Of a DNA stretch of 38,190 bases, positions 28,101 through 38,140 are shown one piece after another. Each line of letters begins with the position of its first letter. The stretch's first letter is position 1. The position numbers were made by a program, and so were the translations under genes. The notes below the pieces were generated by a model. It was not told where the DNA came from, did no database searches, and saw only the letters and a list, made by a program, of their open reading frames with translations. Origin of the DNA: an uncultured Pseudoxanthomonas sp. (GTDB lineage Bacteria > Pseudomonadota > Gammaproteobacteria > Xanthomonadales > Xanthomonadaceae). The stretch covers positions 1 to 38,190 of the forward strand of contig NZ_CAMPJD010000047.1 in assembly GCF_946886695.1 (NCBI RefSeq), read 5' to 3'.

Positions 28101-29392
28101 GCGATCCTCTCGAACGTGGGCTCGACGCGCTGCTGCAGGCGGCTGGTGCCGCGCAGCGTCTGCGAGAACGAAGCAGGCGCGGCAGGCACCGGGCGCGGAT
28201 CGACCGGCGCAGGCGAATCGCCCGCACCCTGGATCACTTCCCCGCGCAGCGCGACCTGGCGCTGCGTGCGCTCCAGTTCGTAGGACACGCGCAGCAGCAG
28301 GCCCATCGCCACGCAGGTCATGAGGATGCTGGAACCTCCCGATGAGATCAGCGGCAGGGTCAGGCCCTTGGTCGGCAGTAAGCCCAGGTTGACGCCCATC
28401 GACACGAAGCTCTGCATGCCGATCCACAGCGCGACGCCGAATGCGATGTAACCCGCGAAGTGCCTGCGCATTTCCACGCAGCGCAGGCCGATGACGAAGG
28501 CGCGCCCCACCAGCAGCGCGTACAGCGCCACCACCAGGCAAACGCCCACGAAGCCAAGCTCTTCGCCGATCACCGAGAAGATGAAATCGGTATGCACTTC
28601 CGGCAGATAGTTGAGCTTGAGCACCGAACCGCCAAGGCCGATGCCACCCCACTCGCCGCGACCGATCGCCATCAGCGCATTGGTCAGCTGGTAGCCGCTG
28701 CCGAACGGGTCGGCCCACGGATCGGAGAACGAGGTCAGCCGGCGCATGCGGTAGGGCTCGGCGATTGCGATCACCGCAAGAATCGGCAGACCCACCAGCA
28801 CCGGGCCGAACATCCGCGGCATGTTCACGCCGCCCAGCACCAGCATGCCGGCGGTGATCGCGAGCAGCAGCGAGGACGAACCGAAGTCCGGCTGCATCAG
28901 CAGCAGCGCGACCAGTACCACCACCACGCCCAACGGCTTGAGCATCGCGGCCCAGGTTGCGTTGACTTCATCGCGGAAGCGCACCAGGTAGCTGGCCAGC
29001 CAGACAATGAAGAAGACCTTCACCGCTTCGACCACCTGGAAGTTGGACACGCCCAGGTTGATCCAGCGGTGCGCGCCCTTGACGCTCACGCCCAGTCCGG
29101 GCACGAACACGAGCAACAGCATCACCACGCACCCCAACAACAACAAGTGATTGCGCGCCTCGATACTCTTCAGCTCGGTGCGCGTCACCCACCACGCCAG
29201 GCCTGCACCCGCCACCAGGAACAAGCCATGGCGGACCAGATAGTGGAACGGGTTGCCATGCTGGTAGATCGACGCCGACGCCACCATCACCACGCCCAAC
29301 GACGCCAGCGCCAGCATGGCGCCGAGCAACCAGGGGTCGAAGCGGCCCCCGATGGCTTCAAGACGTGTGGCCTGGCGCGGCGTGTCGTTCAT
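28097..29392 (-). CDS. ftsW: Septal peptidoglycan glycosyltransferase FtsW (SEDS family)
   Basis: FtsW polymerises lipid II into septal glycan strands together with FtsI. From ATG 29392 it has 431 aa with about ten membrane helices. Family motifs seen: [49 protein letters not shown] and [18 protein letters not shown]. The region [19 protein letters not shown] lies near the end. The cytoplasmic C-terminal tail (about 380-431) is Pro-rich. Its start overlaps the mraY stop by one base (TGATG); murD, which separates these genes in E. coli, is absent here. Confidence 0.98.
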   Translation of the reverse strand: MNDTPRQATRLEAIGGRFDPWLLGAMLALASLGVVMVASASIYQHGNPFHYLVRHGLFLVAGAGLAWWVTRTELKSIEARNHLLLLGCVVMLLLVFVPGLGVSVKGAHRWINLGVSNFQVVEAVKVFFIVWLASYLVRFRDEVNATWAAMLKPLGVVVVLVALLLMQPDFGSSSLLLAITAGMLVLGGVNMPRMFGPVLVGLPILAVIAIAEPYRMRRLTSFSDPWADPFGSGYQLTNALMAIGRGEWGGIGLGGSVLKLNYLPEVHTDFIFSVIGEELGFVGVCLVVALYALLVGRAFVIGLRCVEMRRHFAGYIAFGVALWIGMQSFVSMGVNLGLLPTKGLTLPLISSGGSSILMTCVAMGLLLRVSYELERTQRQVALRGEVIQGAGDSPAPVDPRPVPAAPASFSQTLRGTSRLQQRVEPTFERIA

Positions 29393-30477
29393 CAGCGCAC
29401 CTTCAACGTGGCCAGGCCAACGAGGACGAGCACGACGGAGATGATCCAGAAACGCACGATCACGCGCGGCTCCGGCCAGCCCTTCAGTTCGAAGTGGTGG
29501 TGGATCGGCGCCATCCGGAACACGCGCTTGCCGGTGAGCTTGAACGACGCCACCTGGATCATCACCGACAGCGTCTCGATGACGAAGATGCCGCCCATCA
29601 CCACCAGCACCAGTTCCTGGCGCACGATCACCGCGATGGTGCCGAGCACCGCGCCCAGCGCGAGCGCGCCGATGTCGCCCATGAACACCATGGCCGGATA
29701 GGTGTTGAACCACAGGAAGCCCAGGCCCGCGCCCGCGATGGCCGCGCAGATGATCGTCAGCTCGCCCGCGCCCGGCACCTGCGGGATCTGCAGATAGCTG
29801 GAGAACACCGCGTTGCCCGAGGCATAGGCGAATACGCCCAGCGCGCAGGCCACCAGCACCGTGGGCATGATCGCCAGGCCATCCAGTCCATCGGTCAGGT
29901 TGACGGCGTTGGAGAAGCCCACGATCCAGAAGTATGCGATGGCGACGAAGCTGATGCCCGCCAGCGGCAGCGCGATCGACTTGAAGAACGGCACGTAGAA
30001 GGTCGTCGCCGCCGGCACGTCGGCATACAGATAGAGGTACAGGCCGGCGGCCAGGCCGAAGACCGACTGCAGCAGATACTTCCAGCGCGACTTCAGGCCG
30101 TTGGGATCGCGCTTGACGATCTTGATCCAGTCGTCGTACCAGCCGATGGCACCGAACGTCGCCATCACCAGCAGCACCACCCATACGTACTTGTTGCGCA
30201 GATCACCCCACAGCAGCACCGACAGCAGCACTGTCACCAGGATCAGCGCGCCGCCCATCGTCGGCGTGCCGGCCTTGGAGAAGTGGGATTGCGGGCCGTC
30301 CTTGCGGATCGGCTGCCCGCCCTTCAACTGGCCGAGCTTGCGGATCACCGCCGGGCCCAGCCACAGCGACAGGAACAGCGACGTCAGCGCGGCGAGGATG
30401 CCGCGGAACGTCAGGTAGCCGAACAGGCCGAAGAAATTCTCCAGGCTCTGCAACCAGCGAGCCAGCTCAAGCAACAT
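29392..30477 (-). CDS. mraY: Phospho-MurNAc-pentapeptide translocase MraY
   Basis: MraY attaches phospho-MurNAc-pentapeptide to undecaprenyl phosphate, making lipid I. From ATG 30477 it has 361 aa with ten membrane helices. Signatures: [20 protein letters not shown] (catalytic aspartates), [27 protein letters not shown] and [16 protein letters not shown]. The start lies inside the end of murF (11-base overlap). The next gene is ftsW, overlapping by one base. Confidence 0.98.
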   Translation of the reverse strand: MLLELARWLQSLENFFGLFGYLTFRGILAALTSLFLSLWLGPAVIRKLGQLKGGQPIRKDGPQSHFSKAGTPTMGGALILVTVLLSVLLWGDLRNKYVWVVLLVMATFGAIGWYDDWIKIVKRDPNGLKSRWKYLLQSVFGLAAGLYLYLYADVPAATTFYVPFFKSIALPLAGISFVAIAYFWIVGFSNAVNLTDGLDGLAIMPTVLVACALGVFAYASGNAVFSSYLQIPQVPGAGELTIICAAIAGAGLGFLWFNTYPAMVFMGDIGALALGAVLGTIAVIVRQELVLVVMGGIFVIETLSVMIQVASFKLTGKRVFRMAPIHHHFELKGWPEPRVIVRFWIISVVLVLVGLATLKVR

Positions 30478-31846
30478 GCGATGTGTCCTCCCCGGTGGAC
30501 AGCAAGGTGGCGACGATCCGGTCCATCGCGCTGCCGCGCGAGCCCTTGACCAGACAGCGCACGCCGGGCCGCAGATCGGCGCCCAAAGCGCCGGCCAGCG
30601 CAGCGTGGCTGTCGAACGGATACGCGCCTTCGCCAAAGGCAGCGGCAGCGGCGGCGCTGAGTGGACCCAGCGTGTACAGGCGACGGATCCCGGCTGCCTT
30701 GGCGCGACGACCGGCATCGGCATGCAGCGCCTCGGCATCGTCGCCCAGCTCGCGCATGTCCCCGAGCACCAGCCAACCTTCGCCACCCGCCTGTGCGCTC
30801 GCCGCGGCCAGCGTGTCGATGGCGGCCACCAGCGAGCCAGGATTGGCGTTGTAGCTGTCGTCGATCACCACTGCGCCATTGGCGAGCGCGTGCGCCACCT
30901 GGCGACCCGCCACCGGCTGCGCGGCCGACAGGCCCTCGGCGATGATGGCGAGTGACACGCCGCAAGCCATCGCGACGCCGGCGGCCGCCAGCGCATTCAA
31001 CACGTTGTGCCGACCCGGCAGGTGCAGGCTCACGCCCACCTCGCCGTGCGGAGCGACCAGTACGAAATCCGAACCCTCCGCCGTCGCACGGATATCGCGC
31101 GCGGAAAGGTCGGCCGTGGTCTCCAGGCCGAAACGCAGGATCCGGCGATCCGGCACGCGGCTGGCGAAATACTCGGCAAACGCATCGTCGGCATTGATCA
31201 CCGCGGTGCCGTCGGCAGGCAGGGCGTCGTAGATCGCGCCCTTGGTTTCCGCCACGCCCATCAACGAGCCCATGCGCTCCAGATGGGCGGCCGCGATGTT
31301 GTTCACCAGCGCCACTTCCGGCGTCACGATGTCGGTCAGGTAGGCGATGTCGCCCGGCTTGCCCGCGCCCATCTCGTAGACCGAGAAGTCGGCATCGTCG
31401 GGCGCGTCGATGACGGCCATCGGCAGACCGATCTCGTTGTTGCGGTTGCCGGGATTGAAGTAGGTGACGCCGGCGCGCTGCAGGATGGAGACCACCAGTG
31501 TCTTCACCGTGGTCTTGCCGTTGCTGCCGGTGATGGCCACGGTCTTCTCCACCCGGTCGCGCTGCAGGCCGGCGGCGATGCGCGCGATCGCCAGCAGCGT
31601 GTCCGGCACGACGACCTGCGGCACGTCCACCTTCACCTCGTGGTCGACCAGCACTGCGGCAGCGCCGCGCATGGAGGCGTCGTAGGCGAAATCATGACCA
31701 TCGAACCGCTCGCCGCGCAGGGCGACGTACAGGCTGCCCGGCACCAGCGTGCGCGTGTCGTGAGTAAGCGAACCGATCACGAGGTCATCGCCCAGCAGTT
31801 CACCGCCCGCCCAGTGCGCCAACAGGGAAAGGGGAAGACGCTTCAT
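30467..31846 (-). CDS. murF: UDP-MurNAc-tripeptide--D-Ala-D-Ala ligase
   Basis: MurF adds the D-Ala-D-Ala dipeptide made by Ddl, completing the pentapeptide. It has 459 aa. The P-loop is [15 protein letters not shown]. The N-terminal UDP domain has [41 protein letters not shown] and [18 protein letters not shown] are typical of the C-terminal domain. It overlaps murE by 4 bases (ATGA) and mraY by 11. Confidence 0.98.
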   Translation of the reverse strand: MKRLPLSLLAHWAGGELLGDDLVIGSLTHDTRTLVPGSLYVALRGERFDGHDFAYDASMRGAAAVLVDHEVKVDVPQVVVPDTLLAIARIAAGLQRDRVEKTVAITGSNGKTTVKTLVVSILQRAGVTYFNPGNRNNEIGLPMAVIDAPDDADFSVYEMGAGKPGDIAYLTDIVTPEVALVNNIAAAHLERMGSLMGVAETKGAIYDALPADGTAVINADDAFAEYFASRVPDRRILRFGLETTADLSARDIRATAEGSDFVLVAPHGEVGVSLHLPGRHNVLNALAAAGVAMACGVSLAIIAEGLSAAQPVAGRQVAHALANGAVVIDDSYNANPGSLVAAIDTLAAASAQAGGEGWLVLGDMRELGDDAEALHADAGRRAKAAGIRRLYTLGPLSAAAAAAFGEGAYPFDSHAALAGALGADLRPGVRCLVKGSRGSAMDRIVATLLSTGEDTSHVA

Positions 31847-33327
31847 CGGCGCTCCTCCAATGCCTGACGCGACACGGCGGTGTCATCGAACGGGTGCTTC
31901 ACGCCATGGATTTCCTGGTAGGGCTCGTGACCCTTGCCCGCGACCAGCACGATGTCGTCGCCGCCGGCCTGCGCGATCGCCTGCGCGATCGCCTGTGCGC
32001 GGTCGCGCTGCACCGTGACGGCGCCAGGACGGGAGAAGCCCGCCATGATGTCCGCCACGATGCGGTCGCCATCTTCGGTGCGCGGATTGTCGTCGGTGAC
32101 CACCACCACGTCCGCCAAGCGCTCGGCAATCACGGCCATCTGCGGACGCTTGCCCGCGTCGCGATCGCCGCCGCAGCCGAACACGCAGAACAGCCTCCCC
32201 TGCACGTGGTCGCGCAGGCTGGCCAGTGCCTGTTCCAGCGCGTCCGGCGTGTGCGCGTAGTCGATCACGACCAGCGGGCGAAGGTTGCCTGCGGCATCGC
32301 TGTCGCCGCCGAGCCGGTTCATCCGGCCATGGATCGGCGCCAGGCGCGACAGCGTGCGCGCGATGTCGGCCGTGGTATCGCCCAGCGCATGCAACGCGCC
32401 GGCGACCGCCAGCAGATTGTCCACGTTGAAGCGTCCCAGCAGGCGCGACTGCACAGGCTGCACATCGTCGCCAACGACCAGTTCGAACGCGATGCCGTTG
32501 CCATCCAGGCGCAGAGCATCCGCGCGCACGCTGGCCTCGGCCTGCCCGCGCGAGCTCACGCCGATGCGCTGCACGCCATGCGGCAGGCGCGCGAAAAGGT
32601 CGCGTCCGTAGGCATCGTCGAGATTGACCACGCCAGCCTTCAGGCCGGTACGGAAGAACAGCAGCGACTTCGCGGCGCCGTAGCGTTCCATGTCGCCGTG
32701 GTAGTCCAGATGGTCGCGGGTGAGGTTGGTGAATACGCCGACATCGAAATGCACGGCATCCACGCGACCCTGGTCCAGCGCATGCGAACTGACTTCCATC
32801 GCGACGGCCTTGGCTCCGGCGTCGCGGAACTGTGCCAGCAACGCATGCATCTGCAGCACCAGCGGCGTGGTGAAGCCGGTGGGCACCACTTCGCCGTACA
32901 TGCCGGCGCCCAGGGTACCCACGGTCGCGCAGCGCACGCCGCGCAGGTGCCACGCCTGCGCCAGCAGCTGCACGGTCGATGTCTTCCCGTTGGTGCCGGT
33001 GACGCCGACCATCTTCATGTCGTGCGACGGCGCCGCGTGGAAGCGGTCGGCCATGACGCCCATGCGCGCGCGCAGGCCGGGCACCGCGATCGCGTCGCGC
33101 GGCGCCTCCAGTCCGTCCGGCACCGGCGGCTCGAACAGGATCGCGCTGGCGCCGTTTTCCTTCGCCTGTGCGGCGAAGTTCAGGCCATGCGCGCCGAACC
33201 CGGCGATGGCGACGAAGGCATCGCCCGGCTGCACGCTGCGGCTGTCCAGCGTCAGGCCACGCACGACGATGTCGCGCGGCACCTCCACGTCGGGCAGCAG
33301 TTCGGCCAGCGCCATCATCCGCCTCAT
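31843..33327 (-). CDS. murE: UDP-MurNAc-L-Ala-Glu--meso-diaminopimelate ligase
   Basis: MurE adds the third amino acid of the stem peptide. From ATG 33327 it has 494 aa. The P-loop is [32 protein letters not shown] marks the UDP-binding domain. The specificity motif DDNPRTED indicates meso-diaminopimelate rather than lysine. [14 protein letters not shown] and AGKGHEPYQ complete the signature. In-frame ATGs at 33318 and 33315 are alternatives; 33327 is preferred because it gives the 4-base ATGA overlap with ftsI seen at most other junctions. If this organism uses the MurD2/MurL route, its substrate is the same D-Glu dipeptide. Confidence 0.97.
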   Translation of the reverse strand: MRRMMALAELLPDVEVPRDIVVRGLTLDSRSVQPGDAFVAIAGFGAHGLNFAAQAKENGASAILFEPPVPDGLEAPRDAIAVPGLRARMGVMADRFHAAPSHDMKMVGVTGTNGKTSTVQLLAQAWHLRGVRCATVGTLGAGMYGEVVPTGFTTPLVLQMHALLAQFRDAGAKAVAMEVSSHALDQGRVDAVHFDVGVFTNLTRDHLDYHGDMERYGAAKSLLFFRTGLKAGVVNLDDAYGRDLFARLPHGVQRIGVSSRGQAEASVRADALRLDGNGIAFELVVGDDVQPVQSRLLGRFNVDNLLAVAGALHALGDTTADIARTLSRLAPIHGRMNRLGGDSDAAGNLRPLVVIDYAHTPDALEQALASLRDHVQGRLFCVFGCGGDRDAGKRPQMAVIAERLADVVVVTDDNPRTEDGDRIVADIMAGFSRPGAVTVQRDRAQAIAQAIAQAGGDDIVLVAGKGHEPYQEIHGVKHPFDDTAVSRQALEERR

Positions 33328-35168
33328 CGCGTCGCCCCCGTCGCAGGCACCGTGGCCCGCAGGGCGTCGAACGCGGACGGGTCCATCGTGTCGACGGCGT
33401 CGTCGACGAGGGCCGCCGGCACAGGTGCGTTGCCTCCGTTGGGCTTCTGCGTGTTCCTGGCCTGCGCGGCGAGCCACGCCTCGATGTCATCCGGCGGCAC
33501 GTCCATCAGGCGCAACGTTCCGTCCATCACGTCATGGAATACGGGGGCGGCGACCAGGCCGCCGTAATAGCCGCCTTCCTGCGAGTCGTTGATCACCACG
33601 ACGGCGGCGAAACGCGGATTGCTGGCCGGCACCAGGCCGGCGAAGAATGAAGCGTATCGGCCTTTCGCGTAGCCGCCGCCGGAGGCGATGCGGGCCGTAC
33701 CGGTCTTTCCCGCCACCCGGTAGCCCAGTACGCCGGCACGCTTGGCGCCGCCTTGCGTCACCACCGTTTCCATCATGCCGACGACTTCCCGCGCGATCGC
33801 CGGATCCAGCACCTGCGGCGCTTCGCCCCGCTGGCCTTTTACGAAGGTCGGCGTCACCAGCCTGCCACCATTGCCCAGCGCCGAGTAAGCGCGCGCGATC
33901 TGCAACGGCGTCACTGCGAGACCATAGCCATACGACATCGTGGCCTTCTGCAGGCCATTCCAGCGATCCGGCGGCGCCAGCATGCCGGCGGACTCGCCCG
34001 GGAAGCCGCTGCCAGGCTTCTGGCCGTAGCCGAAACTCTGGATGCTCTCGTAGAAGTAGGCGTTCGGCAGCTTCTCTGCGATCTTGATCGAGCCGATGTT
34101 CGAGCTCTTGGTGATGACGCCGGTGACGGTCAGCACACCATTGTTCCGCGGAACGTCCCTGATGGTGTAGCGGCTGTTCAACGCCAGGTAGCCCGGATTG
34201 GTGTTGATCAGCGTCGACGGCGTGACCACGCCGGCCTTCAGTGCGGTCAGCACGGTCAGGGGCTTCATCGTCGAACCCGGTTCGATCATGTCGGTCAGCG
34301 CGCGGTTGCGGCGCGCGTCCGGCTTCACGCGATCGATCGCATTCGGGTTGTAGGTCGGCAGGTTCACCATGGCGAGCACTTCGCCCGTGGCCACATCCAT
34401 GATCACGATCGAACCACTGCTGGCCTGGTGCTCCAGCAACGCGTTGCGCAGCTCGCGATGCGCGAGGTACTGGATGCGGCGATCGATGCTGAGCGTCAGG
34501 TCCTTGCCCGGCTGCGCGGAGCGGATCAGGTCGACGTTCTCGACGATGCGGCCGCGGTTGTCGCGGATCACTTTCTGCGCGCCCGGCGTACCGCTCAGCC
34601 ACTCGTCGAACGCCAGTTCCAACCCTTCCTGGCCACGATCGTCGACGTTGGTGAACCCCAGTACATGGGCCATCGCCGGCCCCTGCGGGTAGAAGCGGCG
34701 GAACTCGCGCTGCGAGAACACGCCGGGAATCTTGTGCGCGAGTATCCGCTGCGCCTCGTCCGGATTGATCCGGCGCTTGAGGTACAGGAACTCCTTGTCG
34801 GCGCGCTGCGACAGGCGATGGGTCAGGTGCTCGACCGGCACGCCCAGTGCCTTGGCCAGTTCGGGCAGACGATCCGGGGCCTTCAACAACTCCTGCGGAT
34901 TGCCCCATACCGATTCCACCGGTGACGACACCGCGACCGGCTCGCCATTGCGATCGGTAATCATGCCGCGCGAGGTGGGGATGGGGATCTCGCGCAGGAA
35001 GCGCGCGTCGCCCTGGCGCTGGTAGAAGTCGTGGTTGATCAGCTGCACATAGGCTGCGCGACCGACCAGGCTGATCGAACACAGGCCCATCGCACCCAGC
35101 ACCAGCGCAAGGCGTCCGCGCAGGTTGAACCGGGCGCGGTTGCGGTTCTTGGTGGGTGCGGCGTTCAT
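33324..35168 (-). CDS. ftsI: Septal peptidoglycan transpeptidase FtsI (PBP3)
   Basis: FtsI crosslinks septal peptidoglycan with FtsW. It has 614 aa. A cytoplasmic N-terminus and a single membrane helix (about 19-40) precede the pedestal region. The transpeptidase domain carries Ser299 in STMK (299-302), SSN (355-357) and KTGTA (488-492), all intact. The C-terminal tail (about 575-614) is rich in Ala, Pro and Asp and looks disordered. It overlaps ftsL and murE by 4 bases each. Confidence 0.98.
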   Translation of the reverse strand: MNAAPTKNRNRARFNLRGRLALVLGAMGLCSISLVGRAAYVQLINHDFYQRQGDARFLREIPIPTSRGMITDRNGEPVAVSSPVESVWGNPQELLKAPDRLPELAKALGVPVEHLTHRLSQRADKEFLYLKRRINPDEAQRILAHKIPGVFSQREFRRFYPQGPAMAHVLGFTNVDDRGQEGLELAFDEWLSGTPGAQKVIRDNRGRIVENVDLIRSAQPGKDLTLSIDRRIQYLAHRELRNALLEHQASSGSIVIMDVATGEVLAMVNLPTYNPNAIDRVKPDARRNRALTDMIEPGSTMKPLTVLTALKAGVVTPSTLINTNPGYLALNSRYTIRDVPRNNGVLTVTGVITKSSNIGSIKIAEKLPNAYFYESIQSFGYGQKPGSGFPGESAGMLAPPDRWNGLQKATMSYGYGLAVTPLQIARAYSALGNGGRLVTPTFVKGQRGEAPQVLDPAIAREVVGMMETVVTQGGAKRAGVLGYRVAGKTGTARIASGGGYAKGRYASFFAGLVPASNPRFAAVVVINDSQEGGYYGGLVAAPVFHDVMDGTLRLMDVPPDDIEAWLAAQARNTQKPNGGNAPVPAALVDDAVDTMDPSAFDALRATVPATGATR

Positions 35169-35428
35169 GGCCTGATCACCACCACGTCGGCCGTCTCGGG
35201 GAACTTCATGCCCAGGCGGACACGCGCCACCTGGTCGATCCGCGTGGCCTCGGCGACGGTGGCCTGCTCCAGCTGCAGGCGCCCGAACTCGACGTTCAGT
35301 TCGTCGCGGGCGCGCTCCAGCCGCGTCACTTCATCGAACAGCACGCGATGGCGGTGGCGCGCGTACACCACGCCGATCGCCGAGGCGATGCTGGCCAGCG
35401 CCAGCACGATCATCAGGAAGCGCGTCAT
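35165..35428 (-). CDS. ftsL: Cell division protein FtsL
   Basis: FtsL is a small bitopic protein that joins FtsB and FtsQ and activates FtsWI. It has 87 aa: a membrane helix at about 3-23 ([21 protein letters not shown]), then a periplasmic coiled coil at about 28-65. The end, [14 protein letters not shown], is a usual FtsL C-terminal pattern. Sequence is weakly conserved in this family, so the call depends on size, topology and its place between rsmH and ftsI, with 4-base overlaps at both ends. Confidence 0.95.
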   Translation of the reverse strand: MTRFLMIVLALASIASAIGVVYARHRHRVLFDEVTRLERARDELNVEFGRLQLEQATVAEATRIDQVARVRLGMKFPETADVVVIRP

Positions 35429-36393
35429 GCCGCGACCTCCAGCTTCTCCGCCACGCGCAACACCGCACTGCGCGCGCGCGGGTTGGAGGAGACTTCGTCG
35501 GGTTCGCCCTTCTGCCCGCTGCCGATTGCACGCAGCGTGGGCACGAAGGTATCCGCCATGGGCAGGCGTCGATTGGCTGGCGGCGCTTTCGCGTGCCGGT
35601 TGATGAACTGCTTGACGATGCGGTCTTCCAGCGAATGGAAGCTGATCACCGCCAACCGGCCACCCACCTTGAGCCGCGCCAGCGCGGCGTCCAGCCCCGC
35701 CTCGAGGTCAGCCAGTTCGCGATTGATGTGGATGCGGATGGCCTGGAAGCTGCGCGTGGCCGGATGGATCTTGTCGCCGCGCGGCATCACGGACGCAATT
35801 GCGGCCGCCAGGTCGGCGGTGCGCAGGAACGGCTGGGTGGCGCGGCGCGCCACCAGGGCACGCGCGATGCGGCGGCTCTGCTTCTCTTCGCCGTAGGTCC
35901 ACAGGATGTCGGCGATTTCGCGTTCTTCGGCGCGTGCGATCCAGTCGGCGGCGCTCTCGCCCGCATCGGGATCCATGCGCATGTCCAGCGGACCATCCTT
36001 GCCGAAGCTGAAGCCGCGCTCGGCGACATCGAGCTGGGGCGACGACACGCCCAGGTCGAGCAGCACGCCGTCCAGGCCCGCGGCGGTTTCATCCCACTGC
36101 GCCATCGACGCGAAGCTGCCGCGCCGGATCGCCACGCGCGCGTCGCCCGCGAACATCTGTTCGGCATGCGCGATCGCGTCGGGATCCTTGTCCATCAACA
36201 GCAGCCGGCCTCCCGGGCCGAGTTGTTGCAGCACGCCGCGCGCGTGGCCTCCGCGCCCCAAGGTGCCGTCCAGATATGTTCCGTCCTCTTTCACCTGCAG
36301 CCCTTCCATGACCTGCGTGTACAACACCGGCAAGTGCAGCGCTGGGAGGTGACCGGCCGGCGCGGACTGCCGCTTGCCGTCACCCTTGCTCAC
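35425..36393 (-). CDS. rsmH: 16S rRNA (cytosine(1402)-N4)-methyltransferase RsmH
   Basis: RsmH (formerly MraW) methylates C1402 of 16S rRNA in the ribosomal P site. It has 322 aa. The SAM-binding region is [42 protein letters not shown] and GPLDMRMDP are family signatures. An inserted domain and [16 protein letters not shown] follow. The C-terminus [14 protein letters not shown] is conserved. It overlaps mraZ and ftsL by 4 bases each, as usual for the first genes of a dcw cluster. Confidence 0.98.
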   Translation of the reverse strand: MSKGDGKRQSAPAGHLPALHLPVLYTQVMEGLQVKEDGTYLDGTLGRGGHARGVLQQLGPGGRLLLMDKDPDAIAHAEQMFAGDARVAIRRGSFASMAQWDETAAGLDGVLLDLGVSSPQLDVAERGFSFGKDGPLDMRMDPDAGESAADWIARAEEREIADILWTYGEEKQSRRIARALVARRATQPFLRTADLAAAIASVMPRGDKIHPATRSFQAIRIHINRELADLEAGLDAALARLKVGGRLAVISFHSLEDRIVKQFINRHAKAPPANRRLPMADTFVPTLRAIGSGQKGEPDEVSSNPRARSAVLRVAEKLEVAA

Positions 36394-36836
36394 AAGCGCA
36401 GCTCGAGCATGTGTGCGCTCAGATCGTCGTCAGTGAGGGTCTGACGGATCTGCGCGTGATGCGCCTGTTCGCTCCAGAGTTCGAACTTCTCGCCCATGCC
36501 CAGCAGCACGGCCTTCTTCTCGATGCCTACCGCACTGCGGTGGCTGGCCGGGATACTGATGCGCCCATTGCCATCCAGTTCCACGGGCGAGGCGGCACCG
36601 ACCAGCTTCAGTTGCAGGTTGCGGTGCGCGCGCTGGGTGCTGGGCAGCCTGTTGACGTCATCGCGTACGCGCTGCCAGACCTGTTCCGGGTAGAGGTAGA
36701 GGCTGCCGGCTTCAAAGGGGTTGTAGGTGATGACCAGGCGGTTCCCGCACTCGCGCGCGACGAGGTCGCGGTACGCGGTGGGCACCGCGAGCCGTCCCTT
36801 GTCGTCCACTGTGATGGCGGTCTCACCCTGAAACAC
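36390..36836 (-). CDS. mraZ: Transcriptional regulator MraZ
   Basis: MraZ is an AbrB-type DNA-binding protein that represses its own dcw operon in E. coli. It has 148 aa. The two repeats are [14 protein letters not shown] (about 11-24) and [14 protein letters not shown] in the second half, each with the family DxxGR pattern. The start is GTG 36836, giving (M)[22 protein letters not shown] lies just upstream. It is the first gene of the dcw array. Guanine tracts at about 10-bp spacing between it and a TTGACA promoter look like its operator. Confidence 0.98.
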   Translation of the reverse strand: MFQGETAITVDDKGRLAVPTAYRDLVARECGNRLVITYNPFEAGSLYLYPEQVWQRVRDDVNRLPSTQRAHRNLQLKLVGAASPVELDGNGRISIPASHRSAVGIEKKAVLLGMGEKFELWSEQAHHAQIRQTLTDDDLSAHMLELRL

Positions 36837-36878
36837 AGCCCCTGCCTTCCCGGTTCGCTAAAAGAGCGATCAATTGAA

Positions 36879-36948
36879 CCACGGAAAACCACTAAAAACC
36901 CGGTTTTCCCTCTGCTACCCACCTTAGCACTGCGCACAAGGTTGTCAA
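36879..36948 (-). promoter_or_regulatory. Promoter and probable MraZ operator of the dcw cluster
   Basis: On the minus strand TTGACA (36948-36943) is followed after 16 bp by TAAGGT (36926-36921), so transcription should begin near 36914. Overlapping and below it are guanine tracts: TGGGT (36921-36917), AGGGA (36911-36907), CGGG (36902-36899), GTGG (36892-36889) and GTGG (36882-36879). The spacing is 9-11 bp. E. coli MraZ binds TGGGN repeats with 5-bp gaps, so the first two fit well and the rest loosely. Confidence 0.72.
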
Positions 36949-37018
36949 CAGGGAAGCGGACGGGAAATCGCTTGACGGATCAATGGTTTGCAGCAAACTT
37001 CAGAGACTTGTTCAAGCC

Positions 37019-37027
37019 TTATCCACA
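37019..37027 (+). promoter_or_regulatory. Perfect DnaA-box 9-mer upstream of the dcw promoter
   Basis: TTATCCACA is the strongest-affinity DnaA box sequence known from E. coli oriC. It lies about 70 bp above the dcw -35 and 132 bp before the NRDE gene. One box is not an origin. The other notable feature in this 322-bp gap is a 15-nt palindrome, TCTCAAATTTTGAGA, just downstream. Confidence 0.55.
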
Positions 37028-37158
37028 AGTTGCTGTTTCGTCTCAAATTTTGAGATTGAGGAAGGATTCAGTGAGGTGATCGCCGTTTCACATGCGAGCC
37101 AGCCGCGACATGCGGACCGGAGTGGAACTGCGCAAACCGCCGGTCCAGAATTCTCCCC

Positions 37159-37929
37159 ATGTGCCTGGTCGCGCTCGCCTGGAACGTCCATCCCCGCTGG
37201 CGGCTGCTGCTGGCGGGCAACCGTGATGAGTTCCACGCGCGCCCGACCGCCGCGCTGGCGATCTGGGCCGAGGCGCCCGGTGTCCTGGCTGGCCGCGACC
37301 TGCAGTCGGGCGGCACCTGGGCCGGCGTGGACCAGCAGGGCCGGATGGCGGTGGTGACCAATGTGCGCGACCCGGCCATCCAGGTGCCGGGGGCGCCCTC
37401 CCGGGGCCAACTTGCGGCGGGATTCCTGGGCTCGCCCGACAGCGCCGAACACCGCACGGCAGGCCTGTTGGCGGCGGCGGAAGGGTTCGCCCCGTTCAAT
37501 CTGCTGCTGGCCGATGCGGTCGCATGCGAGTACCTCAGCAACTACCCCACGCCGCGCCGGATCCCCCTGGCACCCGGCCTGCACGCCGTCTCCAATGGGG
37601 ATCTGGACGAGCCCTGGCCCAAGACGATGGCGCTGAAGGAGCGCCTGGCCGCTTGGGTGGCCTCAGGGGAAGATGACGTGACGCCCTTGTGGCGGGCCCT
37701 GTCGGACGAAACCCGCGCTTCGGATACACGCCTGCCGGACACCGGGGTGGGGCTGGACCTGGAACGCATGCTCTCGTCCGCCTTCATCCGCGACGCCCGC
37801 TACGGCACCCGCGCCAGCACCCTGATCGCAATCGACCACACCGGACATGGCTGGATCAGCGAGCGCCGGTTCGGTCCGAAAGGGGTGTTTGAGGGGGAGA
37901 CAACGCTGCGGATAGGAACGGGCGCGTAA
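37159..37929 (+). CDS. NRDE/TANGO2-family protein
   Basis: This 256-aa protein belongs to the NRDE (DUF833, TANGO2) family. Eukaryotic members are linked to lipid, CoA or heme handling, but the bacterial role is not settled. It begins MCLVALAW, with the conserved Cys2 that resembles N-terminal nucleophile enzymes. The defining motif LLAGNRDEFHARPT is at about 17-30. GGTWAGVDQQGRMAVVTNVRDP and YLSNYPTPRRIPLAPGLHAVSNG follow, all typical. The C-terminal YGTRASTLIAIDHTGHGWISER is conserved. No signal peptide or membrane segment is visible. Start ATG 37159 is fixed by the MCL motif, although no good ribosome site is present. It diverges from mraZ. Confidence 0.9.
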   Translation: MCLVALAWNVHPRWRLLLAGNRDEFHARPTAALAIWAEAPGVLAGRDLQSGGTWAGVDQQGRMAVVTNVRDPAIQVPGAPSRGQLAAGFLGSPDSAEHRTAGLLAAAEGFAPFNLLLADAVACEYLSNYPTPRRIPLAPGLHAVSNGDLDEPWPKTMALKERLAAWVASGEDDVTPLWRALSDETRASDTRLPDTGVGLDLERMLSSAFIRDARYGTRASTLIAIDHTGHGWISERRFGPKGVFEGETTLRIGTGA

Positions 37930-38010
37930 TCAACCCTTCCACGTCTGAAGTCGTGCGGTCGCGACTTACGTCGCTCCTGCAAGGAAAAACAGCGGGCACC
38001 TGCTTACCAG

Positions 38011-38050
38011 CCCCCTGAGTCAGGGGGCGATCCGCACCGCAGGTGCGGAT
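38011..38050. repeat. Two short palindromes between the NRDE gene and rnpB
   Basis: CCCCCTG-AGT-CAGGGGG (38011-38027, 7-bp stem) is followed after two bases by ATCCGCACC-GCA-GGTGCGGAT (38030-38050, 9-bp stem). Both are perfect. They begin a run of four hairpins that ends at the rnpB terminator region. The 80 bases before them hold a GGTCGCGACTTACGTCGCTCC repeat-like word and no gene. Confidence 0.8.
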
Positions 38051-38076
38051 GGGGGTGTGGCAGCGACGGCCTGGGG

Positions 38077-38102
38077 CCCAAAGTTCGCGCGCGAACTTTG
38101 GG
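38077..38102. repeat. Perfect 26-bp palindrome
   Basis: The left arm CCCAAAGTTCGCG (38077-38089) is the exact reverse complement of 38090-38102, with no loop. It abuts the next palindrome without a single spacer base. Confidence 0.9.
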
Positions 38103-38131
38103 AGCTTCATCGCGCGTCGCGCGATGAAGCT
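38103..38131 (-). terminator. Perfect 29-nt palindrome, probable rnpB terminator or 3' processing stop
   Basis: A 13-bp perfect stem (AGCTTCATCGCGC with its complement, 3-nt loop) lies about 10 bases beyond the apparent 3' end of rnpB. It lacks a clear T-run on the minus strand (CCCAAAG follows), so it may act as a 3' barrier rather than a classic intrinsic terminator. Confidence 0.55.
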
Positions 38132-38140
38132 GGCGGCGGA

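Noticed and set aside
37019..37060. Possible replication origin near the DnaA box
   Set aside because: There is only one box, no AT-rich unwinding region and no dnaA or dnaN nearby.
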